Source: Candidatus Marinarcus aquaticus (GTDB lineage: Bacteria; Campylobacterota; Campylobacteria; Campylobacterales; Arcobacteraceae). Taken from it: DNA of 64,000 nucleotides. The position numbers and the translations under genes were made by a program. Position 1 is the first letter of the stretch, and each line of letters begins with the position of its first letter. The DNA lies in assembly GCF_004116335.1 (NCBI RefSeq), contig NZ_PDKN01000003.1:248001-312000 (forward strand), read 5' to 3'. A model generated the notes under the pieces. It did no database searches, was not told the origin of the DNA, and saw nothing but the letters and a program-made list of their open reading frames with translations. Of the stretch, positions 1 to 8,743 are shown piece after piece.

Positions 1-2
1 AT

Positions 3-530
3 CCTGATATTGTGGTCAGAGATCCTTTTAATACAAAAAACGAAGGCATCAAAGAGAAAATCAAAGAGGCCAAAGACTTGGTGAATTTACTGAGTTTGAG
101 AAAATCAACGCTGTATAAAATCATCTTGATTATTGTGGAAAAACAAGTGAGTTTCTTTGTTGGGGGTGAACTTAAACCCTTTTCTATGCAAGAAATAGCT
201 GAAGAGCTTGGGTTTGCTGAGTCAACAATTTCTCGAGCAGTGGCAAATAAATATATTGAGTGCAGTTTGGGCATTTTCCCACTCAAACACTTTTTCAGTA
301 ACGCCGTTGCAAATAAGGACTTGTCTTCTTCACAAATTAAAAACTACCTCAAATCATTAGTGGAGTATGAGAGCAAAGAGGATCCACTCACTGACCAACA
401 ACTGTTAGATATGGTGGAGGAAAAGTACAGTCTGAAAATGGTACGACGTACGATTACGAAGTATCGGAAACTCTTATCAATTCCTTCATCTAAAGAGCGA
501 AAGAAACTCTACAAAGTAGAAAACTTATAA
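3..530 (+). CDS. rpoN: RNA polymerase sigma-54 factor RpoN, C-terminal part (5' end outside window)
   Basis: This is the C-terminal end of the sigma-54 factor, which directs RNA polymerase to GG/GC (-24/-12) promoters that need an activator such as NifA. The frame is already open at the window edge, so the gene is partial and its start is not visible. What is seen is the helix-turn-helix that contacts -12 (EIAEELGFAESTISRAVANK) and, near the end, the RpoN box (RRTITKYRKLL) that reads the -24 element. It lies directly upstream of nifH on the same strand. Three matching promoters are found in this window, which supports a role in nif expression. Whether it is the only rpoN copy in the genome cannot be seen here. 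Confidence 0.93.
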   Translation, partial: PDIVVRDPFNTKNEGIKEKIKEAKDLVNLLSLRKSTLYKIILIIVEKQVSFFVGGELKPFSMQEIAEELGFAESTISRAVANKYIECSLGIFPLKHFFSNAVANKDLSSSQIKNYLKSLVEYESKEDPLTDQQLLDMVEEKYSLKMVRRTITKYRKLLSIPSSKERKKLYKVENL

Positions 531-749
531 AATCCCTCTTTTATACCATTTCTTCGTTATCATAATTTTTTACCATACTCATTTACACCAGTAAACTCCT
601 ACGATAAAAAAATCTTCTTGCCTTGAACTGATACAAAATATGAATTTTATGTATTGAAAATATTTGAAATTGATTTTAAAATTTTAATATACATTATATA
701 TATGTATAACTAAGGAGTAAAATTAAAGATACAAAATAAATCAAGGGAA

Positions 750-787
750 GAAAAGTCTCTTGTGCTAAATGCACAAGGAAACTTTTC
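750..787 (+). other. Strong hairpin upstream of nifH
   Basis: The left arm (GAAAAGTCTCTTGTGC, 750-765) pairs with the right arm (771-787) around a 5-base loop, giving about 15 base pairs with a small internal mismatch. No T-run follows, so it is not a standard terminator. It could protect the 3' end of the rpoN transcript or be part of a small RNA. The structure is seen; the role is open. Confidence 0.55.
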
Positions 788-807
788 GCGTTAGTAATTT
801 ATATAAG

Positions 808-837
808 GGAGCTTATTTAGGTAAGTGACTGAGTAAA
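808..837 (+). repeat. Small structured intergenic repeat, copy A
   Basis: It reads GGAGCTTA, then TTTAG, then GTAAGTGACTGAGTAAA. It matches a second copy at 37648-37680 almost base for base. Arms 813-820 and 829-836 pair with two G-U wobbles on the plus strand, where the second copy has C-G pairs. Confidence 0.55.
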
Positions 838-847
838 AATTGCTCCT

Positions 848-887
848 TTGTACAATTTTGCTCTGTCATTCGCTCATATTTGTACAA
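848..887 (+). promoter_or_regulatory. Pair of TTGTACAA palindromes, candidate activator sites
   Basis: TTGTACAA occurs at 848-855 and again at 880-887, a spacing of 32 bp or about three helical turns, so both face the same side of the DNA. They lie about 190-220 bp upstream of the nifH -24 element. They do not match the classical NifA site (TGT-N10-ACA), so a role as NifA binding sites is only a guess. Confidence 0.3.
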
Positions 888-1070
888 ACCAGTTTAACCA
901 AAAAGAGAAAAAAAATGGTAAAAATGACAAAATTATCCACTACTTTACATAAATGAAATCAAGACAAATTTTATCTTATTTTAAGCAATGAAAAAAGATT
1001 TCAAGGAATTTATCCCATAAAATGGAGCTTTGTAAAAAAAATGAAAAAAATTTCTAAAAAATTTTCGTTG

Positions 1071-1086
1071 TGGAACACTAAGTGCA
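1071..1086 (+). promoter_or_regulatory. Sigma-54 promoter of nifH
   Basis: TGGAACACTAAGTGCA has GG at 1072-1073 and GC at 1084-1085 with exactly 10 bases between them, as sigma-54 promoters require. Transcription would start near 1097, giving a short leader before the Shine-Dalgarno AAGGAG and the nifH start at 1124. rpoN lies directly upstream and nifA lies in the same window. Confidence 0.85.
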
Positions 1087-1102
1087 TTTTACTATTACGT
1101 AA

Positions 1103-2038
<936 letters not shown>

Positions 2039-2077
2039 TTAGATTTAAATAAAACATAAAAAAAGAAGGAGAAGAAT

Positions 2078-2437
2078 ATGTTTGTATGTGGATACCACTT
2101 CCCAGCTGATATGGGTAATGATGTAAGTTTTGATAAGGTTATTGAAAAAGTTAAAGATGGAATTGATGCGACAGGTAAAACTGTTACATTAACTTCTGAA
2201 ACAAGAGAAGGTGTTAAGTTAGAAGAGATCACAGTTGAAGAGGGTTCTTTCGCTCACACTGCATTGGTTGATTACTATGAGAACACTGAATGTGCAGAAA
2301 AAGATGGTTTCAAAATGGTTTATTATACAAATAAATACCAAATCTCAGAAATCTCTAAAAGTGTTGATGGTGGAAAAACTGCTGAATTATGTAAAAAATT
2401 AGATGATATGAATCTATACAGAGTTAAAGTAGCGTAA
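2078..2437 (+). CDS. Uncharacterised 119-residue protein between nifH and nifD
   Basis: I do not recognise this protein. It is a small, acidic, soluble protein with no signal peptide or membrane segment and three scattered cysteines (Cys4, Cys72, Cys105). The N-terminus MFVCGYHFPADMG is distinctive. It has a good Shine-Dalgarno (AAGGAG) and sits 39 bases after nifH and 30 before nifD, so it must be co-transcribed with the nitrogenase structural genes. It does not look like the PII-type NifI proteins found at this position in archaea and clostridia, nor like NifX/NafY, CowN or a 2Fe-2S Shethna protein. Its position suggests a role in nitrogenase assembly, protection or control, but this is inference only. 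Confidence 0.9.
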   Translation: MFVCGYHFPADMGNDVSFDKVIEKVKDGIDATGKTVTLTSETREGVKLEEITVEEGSFAHTALVDYYENTECAEKDGFKMVYYTNKYQISEISKSVDGGKTAELCKKLDDMNLYRVKVA

Positions 2438-2467
2438 GCTACTCTGACTTCCAAGTAAGGAGAAACT

Positions 2468-3925
2468 ATGGGACCAGAAACATTAGAGAGTCTACAAAAG
2501 CAAGCGATTGATGAAGTACTAGCAGGGTACCCAGCAAAAGCTGCAAAAAACAGAGCAAAACACTTAGGTGTTGATTCACCCGAAGGTGTTAAAGGTGCTT
2601 GTGATAAAACAAGAAGTAACAAACAAACTGTTCCAGGTGTTATGTCTCAAAGAGGTTGTGCATATGCTGGATCTAAAGGGGTTGTTTGGGGACCAATCAA
2701 AGATATGATTCATATCTCTCATGGACCAATTGGTTGTGGTCAATACTCAAGAGGAGGACGAAGAAATTACTACATCGGTACAACTGGTGTTGATACATTC
2801 GTTACAATGAACTTTTCAACTGACTTCAACGAAAAAGATATCGTATTTGGTGGAGATAAAAAACTTAAAAAAGCGCTTGAAGAGATTGATGAATTATTCC
2901 CATTAAACAATGGTATTTCAATCCAATCTGAGTGTCCAATTGGACTTATTGGGGATGATATCCAAGCCGTAGCCAAAGTACATAAAAAAGAGACGGGTCA
3001 TCAAACGATTGCTGTTTCATGTGAAGGGTTCAGAGGGGTTTCTCAATCTCTTGGTCACCACATTGCAAATGACATGATCAGAGACCACGTTATGCCTGAC
3101 ACTTCTTTTAGAAAAGATTTCGAAGGTACAGATTATGACGTTGCAATTATTGGGGATTATAACATCGGTGGAGATGCATGGTCAACAAGAATTATCCTTG
3201 AAGAGATGGGTCTTAGAGTAATTGCTCAATGGTCTGGGGATGCGACGTATAAAGAGTTAGCGATTGCTCCAAAAGCAAAACTTAACTTATTACACTGCTA
3301 CCGATCAATGAACTATATTTCACGACACATGGAACAAGAGTTCGGTATTCCTTGGATGGAGTATAACTTCTTTGGACCAAGCAAAACGACTGAGTCTATC
3401 AGAAAAATTGCTTCGTTTTTTGATGAATCTATTCAAAAAAAAGCAGAAGAAGTTATTGCTAAATATACAGCTATGACAGATGCGGTTATTGCTAAATACA
3501 GACCTTTATTAGAGGGGAAAAAAGTAATGCTTTATGTGGGTGGTTTAAGACCAAGACACGTTATTGGAGCTTACGAAGATTTAGGAATGGAAGTTATCGG
3601 TACTGGTTATGAGTTCGCTCACGGAGATGACTATAAAAGAACAAAAGAGGACATCTCTCGATCAACTCTTATTTACGATGATGCAAATGAGTACGAGTTA
3701 GAAGAGTTTGTTAAAAAACTCAGACCTGACTTAGTTGCTGCTGGTGTTAAAGAGAAATATGTATTCCAAAAAATGGGTCTTCCATTTAGACAAATGCACT
3801 CTTGGGATTACAGTGGTCCATACCATGGGTATGATGCTTTTGCTATTTTTGCAAGAGATATGGATTTAGCTATGAACTCTCCAGTTTGGGATCATACTAC
3901 AGCTCCATGGGATAAAGAAGCGTAA
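2468..3925 (+). CDS. nifD: Nitrogenase MoFe protein alpha chain NifD
   Basis: NifD forms the alpha2-beta2 MoFe protein with NifK and holds the FeMo-cofactor where N2 is reduced. P-cluster ligands are visible as Cys64 (QRGCAYAG), Cys90 ([10 protein letters not shown]) and Cys156 ([11 protein letters not shown]). The cofactor ligands are Cys277 ([11 protein letters not shown]) and His443 ([15 protein letters not shown]), matching Cys275 and His442 of Azotobacter. The length of 485 residues is normal for molybdenum NifD. It lies 11 bases before nifK with a Shine-Dalgarno in the gap. No missing key residue was seen, so this should be a working Mo-nitrogenase subunit. Confidence 0.98.
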   Translation: MGPETLESLQKQAIDEVLAGYPAKAAKNRAKHLGVDSPEGVKGACDKTRSNKQTVPGVMSQRGCAYAGSKGVVWGPIKDMIHISHGPIGCGQYSRGGRRNYYIGTTGVDTFVTMNFSTDFNEKDIVFGGDKKLKKALEEIDELFPLNNGISIQSECPIGLIGDDIQAVAKVHKKETGHQTIAVSCEGFRGVSQSLGHHIANDMIRDHVMPDTSFRKDFEGTDYDVAIIGDYNIGGDAWSTRIILEEMGLRVIAQWSGDATYKELAIAPKAKLNLLHCYRSMNYISRHMEQEFGIPWMEYNFFGPSKTTESIRKIASFFDESIQKKAEEVIAKYTAMTDAVIAKYRPLLEGKKVMLYVGGLRPRHVIGAYEDLGMEVIGTGYEFAHGDDYKRTKEDISRSTLIYDDANEYELEEFVKKLRPDLVAAGVKEKYVFQKMGLPFRQMHSWDYSGPYHGYDAFAIFARDMDLAMNSPVWDHTTAPWDKEA

Positions 3926-3936
3926 GGAGAAGTAGG

Positions 3937-5484
3937 ATGCAAGACGTAGAAAACATAGTAAACGGACAAAAACTGTTCTTAAAACCTGAATATCAAGAGG
4001 TTTTACAAAGAAAAAAACAATTCGAAGGTTCAATGGGTGCTATTGATCCTAAGAAAGTGGATGAAGTTCAAGAATGGACAAAATCTTGGGAGTATCGAGA
4101 AAAAAACTTAGCAAGAGAAGCGATCACTGTAAATCCAGCGAAAGCGTGTCAACCATTAGGTGCTATTATGGTTGGTCTTGGGTTTGAAAACACAATGCCT
4201 TACGTTCATGGAAGCCACGGATGTGTTGCATACTTCAGATCATACTTCACTAGACACTTTAAAGAACCAACACCATGTGTTTCTGACTCAATGTCTGAAT
4301 CTGCAGCGGTATTTGGTGGTTTGTCAAATATGAAAGATGGTATACGAAATTGTAATGCACTTTACAAACCTGAAATGATTTCTGTTTCAACAACTTGTAT
4401 GGCAGAAGTTATCGGGGATGACTTAAATGCATTCGTTATTGGTGCAAGAGAAGAAGCAGAAGGTGAATTGGATAATACTGAAATCACTTATGCACACACT
4501 CCATCATTTGTTGGGTCACACATTACGGGTTACGACAACATGATGAAAGCAACATTGGAGCAATTAAACCCTGCTCGAAGTGAAAGAGTAGAAGATGCTG
4601 AAAGAATCAACATCATTCCTGGTTTTGAACCATATTTAGGGTCATTAAAAGAAGTTAAAAACATCGCTAAAATGTTCTCTGACAAAATTGTAATGTTAGG
4701 TGACCATGAAGAGCAATGGGATACGGGTGCTGGTGAGTATAAATTATATGCAGGTGGTACGCCATTAGCAGACGCTAAAACAGCTATCAATGCGAAAACA
4801 ACAATCTCATTACAAAAGTATTCAACAGTAGCAACAGCAAAAACGATTAAAAACAAATGGAAACAAGGTTATGAAACGTGTAATCCAATTGGTTTAAGCG
4901 GTACAGATGAATTCGTTATGAAATTATCTGAATTAACAGGTAAAGAAGTGCCTGCTGAATTAAAAACACAAAGAGCTAAACTTGTTGATGCTATGCAAGA
5001 CTCTTACCCATATATGCACGGTAAGAAATTCGCAATCTGGGGAGATCCTGACTTCTTATTAGGTCTTGTATCTTTCATCGTTGAAATGGGTGGAATCCCT
5101 ACTCACGTTCTTTGCCACAATGCGCCAAGAAAAGGTTGGGAAGATGATATGAAAGCAGTATTAGCTAAATCAAACAGAGCTGACGAGTGTAACATTTGGG
5201 CTGGTAAAGACTTATGGCACTTACGATCACTGTTATTTACTGAACCTGTAGATTTCATGATTGGTAACGTTTATGGAAAAGAGCTTTACAGAGATACTAA
5301 AATCCCATTAATCAGAATTGGTTTTCCAATTTTTGATAGACACCACTTACACAGATACTCTATGAGTGGATATGAAGGTGGAATCAACTTATTAACATGG
5401 ATTACAAACGGAATTTTAGATCAGTTAGATGAAGAAACCAAACATATTGGTGAAACTGACTACTTCTTTGACGCAGTTAGATAA
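3937..5484 (+). CDS. nifK: Nitrogenase MoFe protein beta chain NifK
   Basis: This is the beta subunit of the MoFe protein, sharing the P-cluster with NifD. The P-cluster ligands are Cys71 (AKACQPLGA), Cys96 (HGSHGCVAYFRSYFTRHF) and Cys154 (STTCMAEVIGDD). The 515 residues are typical for the group. It is the last gene of the nifH operon, since a strong terminator follows 13 bases after the stop. nifT, which usually follows nifK, is found 8.6 kb downstream. nifE, nifN and nifB are not in this window. Confidence 0.98.
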   Translation: MQDVENIVNGQKLFLKPEYQEVLQRKKQFEGSMGAIDPKKVDEVQEWTKSWEYREKNLAREAITVNPAKACQPLGAIMVGLGFENTMPYVHGSHGCVAYFRSYFTRHFKEPTPCVSDSMSESAAVFGGLSNMKDGIRNCNALYKPEMISVSTTCMAEVIGDDLNAFVIGAREEAEGELDNTEITYAHTPSFVGSHITGYDNMMKATLEQLNPARSERVEDAERINIIPGFEPYLGSLKEVKNIAKMFSDKIVMLGDHEEQWDTGAGEYKLYAGGTPLADAKTAINAKTTISLQKYSTVATAKTIKNKWKQGYETCNPIGLSGTDEFVMKLSELTGKEVPAELKTQRAKLVDAMQDSYPYMHGKKFAIWGDPDFLLGLVSFIVEMGGIPTHVLCHNAPRKGWEDDMKAVLAKSNRADECNIWAGKDLWHLRSLLFTEPVDFMIGNVYGKELYRDTKIPLIRIGFPIFDRHHLHRYSMSGYEGGINLLTWITNGILDQLDEETKHIGETDYFFDAVR

Positions 5485-5497
5485 TCATCCTTTTGAG

Positions 5498-5524
5498 AAC
5501 CAGAGGACAACCTCTGGTTTTTTT
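5498..5524 (+). terminator. Rho-independent terminator of nifH-orf119-nifDK
   Basis: AACCAGAGG (5498-5506) pairs perfectly with CCTCTGGTT (5511-5519) around a 4-base loop, followed by a T-run. Confidence 0.93.
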
Positions 5525-5532
5525 AAACTAAT

Positions 5533-5605
5533 CGTTATATATTTAAATATATAATGAGTGCGAAAGTTTTTTTTTCATAAGCGTTATATATTATATTATA
5601 TAACA
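5533..5605 (+). promoter_or_regulatory. Two ModE-type palindromes over the mod operon promoter
   Basis: Two 24-bp near-perfect palindromes lie at 5533-5556 and 5582-5605. Both begin with the CGTTATATA half-site, and their mirror halves end in TATAATG and TATAACA. This matches the known ModE operator layout (CGTTATAT, short spacer, ATATAACG). The first overlaps a likely -10 box (TATAAT, 5550-5555); the second lies just before the ribosome site of the first gene. ModE is encoded at 19426. Molybdate-loaded ModE would be expected to shut off the importer. Confidence 0.8.
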
Positions 5606-5617
5606 ATGGGGGAGACT

Positions 5618-6037
5618 ATGAAGATAAGTGCTAGAAATCAGCTCACAGGAAAAATTGATTTAATCCAAAAAGGAAAAGTCAATTCAGAACTGTACATCAA
5701 ACTGAACAGTGGCTATACCCTTGTTTCAGTTATAACCAATGAGGCTGTCAGAGATTTGGATTTAAAACTTGATGATGAAGTTGTCACCTTTTTTAAATCC
5801 AGCAGTGTGCTTGTTACTACGGATATCACTTTGAATATCAGTGCTAGAAATAAGTTCCAAGGTGTGGTTGAAAACATGGCCATTGGTGAAGTCAATGCAC
5901 AATTACATATCAATATTGGAAACAATGACACCATTGTTGCAGTCATTACTGCCAACTCGATGAAAGCTTTACAGATAAAAATGGGCTCCAGTGTGAGTGC
6001 CATTATAAAAGCCAGCGACGTCATGATCGCAAAATAA
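5618..6037 (+). CDS. Molybdopterin-binding (Mop) protein with two TOBE domains
   Basis: A small cytoplasmic molybdate-binding protein built of two TOBE/Mop repeats of about 68 residues each. Both start with the typical ISARNQLTGKI / ISARNKFQGVV pattern, and each ends near an IKAS-like motif. Such proteins store or buffer molybdate. The start chosen is 5618, which has a GGGGGA ribosome site 4-9 bases upstream; upstream in-frame ATGs (5558, 5606) lie within the ModE sites and have no such site. It is the first gene of the molybdate operon, 10 bases before modA, and should be repressed by ModE. Confidence 0.88.
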   Translation: MKISARNQLTGKIDLIQKGKVNSELYIKLNSGYTLVSVITNEAVRDLDLKLDDEVVTFFKSSSVLVTTDITLNISARNKFQGVVENMAIGEVNAQLHINIGNNDTIVAVITANSMKALQIKMGSSVSAIIKASDVMIAK

Positions 6038-6047
6038 GGAGAAAAAC

Positions 6048-6794
6048 ATGAAAAAATTAGTATTGGCTATTTTACTTTTAAGTGGTTCTGTATTTGCAGA
6101 TAAGATTAATATTGCTGTTGCAGCAAACGTGAGTTATGCCATCAATGATTTGATTGCAAAGTTTAATGAGACCAATCCCGACACAGAAGTGGCTGTAACT
6201 TTAGGTAGTAGTGGAAAATTAACTGCTCAAATTAAAAATGGAGCACCTTACCATATCTTTATGGCAGCAAACATGAAATACCCAGAAGCACTCTACAGTG
6301 AAAAACTGGCCAGCACAGAACCTGTGATTTATGCCCAAGGAAGTTTGGCCATTTTAAGTGCGAAAAAGTTGGATCTTTCTAAAGGGATCATGCTTGCAAA
6401 CGATTCAAGTGTAAGTAAAATTGCTATAGCAAACCCTAAAACTGCACCATATGGTAAAGCAGCTGTAGAAGCGATGAAAAATGCAAACATATTTGATAAT
6501 GTACAAAGTAAATATGTATATGCCGAATCCATCTCACAAACAGTAACCTATGCTTTAACAGCAACGGATATTGGATTCATTGCAAAATCATCTTTGTACA
6601 GTCCTAAAATGTCAGCTTATAAAGAGGGTGTGAATTGGACCGATGTTGAGCCATCACTTTACACACCGATTAATCAAGGTATTGTTATACTTAGCAACGC
6701 ATCAGACAATAAAGAGGTCAAAGCTTTTTATGACTTTATGTTAAGTGAAGATGCGAAAAAAATCTTTAATGCATTTGGATATTTAGTACCATGA
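6048..6794 (+). CDS. modA: Molybdate ABC transporter substrate-binding protein ModA
   Basis: This periplasmic protein captures molybdate and delivers it to ModB. It has an N-terminal signal peptide (LVLAILLLSGSVFA, cleaved before DKIN), the AANVSYAINDLIAKF start of the ModA fold and the oxyanion-binding GSSGKLTAQI loop (residues about 58-67), and later a PKTAPYGKAAVEAM segment. At 248 residues it is normal for ModA. It overlaps the next gene by 4 bases (ATGA), which indicates coupled translation. Expression is likely ModE-controlled from the promoter before the mop gene. Confidence 0.95.
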   Translation: MKKLVLAILLLSGSVFADKINIAVAANVSYAINDLIAKFNETNPDTEVAVTLGSSGKLTAQIKNGAPYHIFMAANMKYPEALYSEKLASTEPVIYAQGSLAILSAKKLDLSKGIMLANDSSVSKIAIANPKTAPYGKAAVEAMKNANIFDNVQSKYVYAESISQTVTYALTATDIGFIAKSSLYSPKMSAYKEGVNWTDVEPSLYTPINQGIVILSNASDNKEVKAFYDFMLSEDAKKIFNAFGYLVP

Positions 6795-7189
6795 ATCAAA
6801 TCGTAGCAAACGTTACTCGAATCGACACTATTGATAACCTCAATATTGTCGAGTTTGAGTTTCAAACCACCAAACTCAAAATGATGAGTTTGGACCTATC
6901 TAACATCACTGTTGGTCAAAAAGTTGTTTTAAGTGTAAAACCCACTCATATTGCTGTGGCAAAAGAGTTAAGTGGAATGCTCAGTTACTCAAATCAACTC
7001 ATTACAACAATCTCTAAAATAGAAATGGGAGAGCTTTTATGCACCATTTCCACAGAGATTTTTAGTATACCTTTACAAAGCATTATCACTGCTGATTCTG
7101 CAAAACGTATGAACCTACAACTCAATGATGAAATTACTCTGCTTATAAAAGCAAGTGATCTCTCTATATTGGACGTATACCATGATTGA
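6791..7189 (+). CDS. TOBE-domain protein of the molybdate operon
   Basis: A 132-residue cytoplasmic protein without a signal peptide that resembles two weakly conserved TOBE units. The most readable parts are VGQKVVLSVKPTHIAVAK and LNDEITLLIKASDLSIL, which match the ends of TOBE repeats. It probably binds molybdate or tungstate, but it is more divergent than the Mop protein at 5618. It overlaps modA by 4 bases and modB by 8, so it is firmly part of the operon. Its exact job is unknown; a possible role is to sense metal at the transporter. Confidence 0.82.
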   Translation: MNQIVANVTRIDTIDNLNIVEFEFQTTKLKMMSLDLSNITVGQKVVLSVKPTHIAVAKELSGMLSYSNQLITTISKIEMGELLCTISTEIFSIPLQSIITADSAKRMNLQLNDEITLLIKASDLSILDVYHD

Positions 7190-7883
7190 AATTTTACAAG
7201 CAATGGAGTTTGAACCTTTTTTACTCTCCTTTAAACTGGCAGGTCTTACCACTTTGATTTTGTTTGTCATAGCCATGCCTTTAAGTTGGTACTTATCACA
7301 AACCAAATCAAAATTAAAACCTGTGTATGAAGCCATCACAGCGCTCCCAATTGTTTTGCCCCCTTCAGTTTTAGGGTTTTATATTCTTTGGGCACTTTCA
7401 CATAACTCTCCATTGGGAGCCTTCTTTGAAGATTTACTGGGGTTTAAACTGGTTTTTAACTTCACTGGGCTTGTGATTGCGAGTTGTTTTTACAGCTTGC
7501 CTTTTATGGTGCAACCTTTACAAAGTGGATTTGAAAGCATCAACAAAAACATGCTTGAAGCCAGTTACATCAGTGGAAAAAGCAAAATGCAAACGCTTAT
7601 AAAAGTGGCCTTGCCTAACATCAAGCCTTCATTGATGACTGCCATCATCGTCACCTTTGCTCACACTGTAGGAGAGTTTGGTGTGGTATTAATGGTGGGT
7701 GGAAGTATTCCAGGTGAAACCAAAGTGGCCTCTGTGGCTATTTATGAGTTTGTAGAAATCATGGATTATAAAGCAGCTCATGTCTACAGTGCTCTTATGG
7801 TGATTTTGAGTTTCATCGTATTATTAAGCGTCTATATTTTTAACCATAAACAAAACAGAAAATTTGGTGGGATTCACAAATGA
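7182..7883 (+). CDS. modB: Molybdate ABC transporter permease ModB
   Basis: An inner-membrane permease with about five to six membrane helices that forms the molybdate channel. The EAA-type loop contacting the ATPase is visible (EASYISGKSKMQTLIKVALPN), followed by the conserved HTVGEFGVVLMVGGSIPGET segment typical of ModB. The start at 7182 (MIEILQ) overlaps the end of the TOBE gene by 8 bases and fits the family N-terminus better than an upstream in-frame ATG at 7155. It overlaps modC by 4 bases. With 233 residues it has the usual ModB length. Confidence 0.94.
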   Translation: MIEILQAMEFEPFLLSFKLAGLTTLILFVIAMPLSWYLSQTKSKLKPVYEAITALPIVLPPSVLGFYILWALSHNSPLGAFFEDLLGFKLVFNFTGLVIASCFYSLPFMVQPLQSGFESINKNMLEASYISGKSKMQTLIKVALPNIKPSLMTAIIVTFAHTVGEFGVVLMVGGSIPGETKVASVAIYEFVEIMDYKAAHVYSALMVILSFIVLLSVYIFNHKQNRKFGGIHK

Positions 7884-8740
7884 TAAAAATAGATATAAAT
7901 AAAGAACTGCACGGTTCAAATGGGGTAATGAACCTTGATGTTAACCTACAAATAAAAAGTGGAGACTTCATTGCTCTTGCTGGTGTGAGTGGAAGTGGGA
8001 AAACCACTCTTTTACGAATTTTAGCAGGGCTTGAAGAAGCACAAGGGAACATCACCATTGATGATGAAACTTGGTTAAAAGATAACTACACACTGCCTGT
8101 ACAAAAACGTAAAATTGGTTTTGTGTTTCAAGACTATGCCCTTTTTCCTAACATGACGGTTTTGGATAACTTACTGTATGTACAAAAAGACAGAGATTTG
8201 GCACAACATCTGCTTGAAATGACTGATTTAGCCGAACTCTCCCGTCGTTATCCTCACAGCTTAAGTGGTGGACAAAAACAAAGAGTGAGTCTGTGTCGAG
8301 CCTTGATGAACCGTCCCAAACTTCTATTGATGGATGAACCCCTTTCAGCTCTTGATCCCTCCATGCGCACCAAACTGCAAAGTGAGATTTTAAATCTACA
8401 TAAGGAGTTTAAAACCACTACGATTATGGTCAGCCATGATCCCAGTGAAATCTACCGATTAAGCAATCGGGTGATTATGCTCAATCAAGGGGAAGTGATT
8501 AAAGATGGTCATGCCAAAGATGTGTTATTAAAAACACAAGGGAGCGCTAAGTTCTCATTTGAAGGGGAGCTTTTAGATATTAAAAAAATGGATGTAATTC
8601 ATGTAGCTATTGTGGCTATTGGACAACAAATCGTGGAGGTCATCATCAGTTCAAATGAAGCTCAAACCCTTCAAATAGGTCAGAGTGTTACGGTCAGCAC
8701 CAAAGCTTTTGCTCCAATGATTACTCAAAATAAGGATTAA
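7880..8740 (+). CDS. modC: Molybdate ABC transporter ATP-binding protein ModC
   Basis: The ATPase that drives molybdate import. It shows Walker A GVSGSGKTT (residues about 36-44), Q-loop VFQDYALFPNMTV, signature LSGGQKQRVSLCRAL, Walker B LLLMDEPLSALD and the switch histidine in IMVSHD. The C-terminal about 70 residues form a TOBE-like domain, which in this family can regulate the transporter. At 286 residues it is shorter than E. coli ModC because it has only one TOBE unit. It is the only ATPase in an operon with two permeases, so it may power both. Confidence 0.95.
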   Translation: MIKIDINKELHGSNGVMNLDVNLQIKSGDFIALAGVSGSGKTTLLRILAGLEEAQGNITIDDETWLKDNYTLPVQKRKIGFVFQDYALFPNMTVLDNLLYVQKDRDLAQHLLEMTDLAELSRRYPHSLSGGQKQRVSLCRALMNRPKLLLMDEPLSALDPSMRTKLQSEILNLHKEFKTTTIMVSHDPSEIYRLSNRVIMLNQGEVIKDGHAKDVLLKTQGSAKFSFEGELLDIKKMDVIHVAIVAIGQQIVEVIISSNEAQTLQIGQSVTVSTKAFAPMITQNKD

Positions 8741-8743
8741 CTC

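Noticed and set aside
762-775. TGT...ACA as a classical NifA upstream activator site
   Set aside because: The spacing is 9 bases, not 10, and it lies inside the loop and stem of a hairpin.
808-847. tRNA-like gene (GGAGC ... GCTCC ends) in the nifH leader
   Set aside because: Too short, no T-loop or anticodon arm; fits better as the small structured repeat.
2078-2437. The gene between nifH and nifD as a PII-type NifI protein
   Set aside because: No PII T-loop or signature; length similar but the sequence pattern is unrelated.
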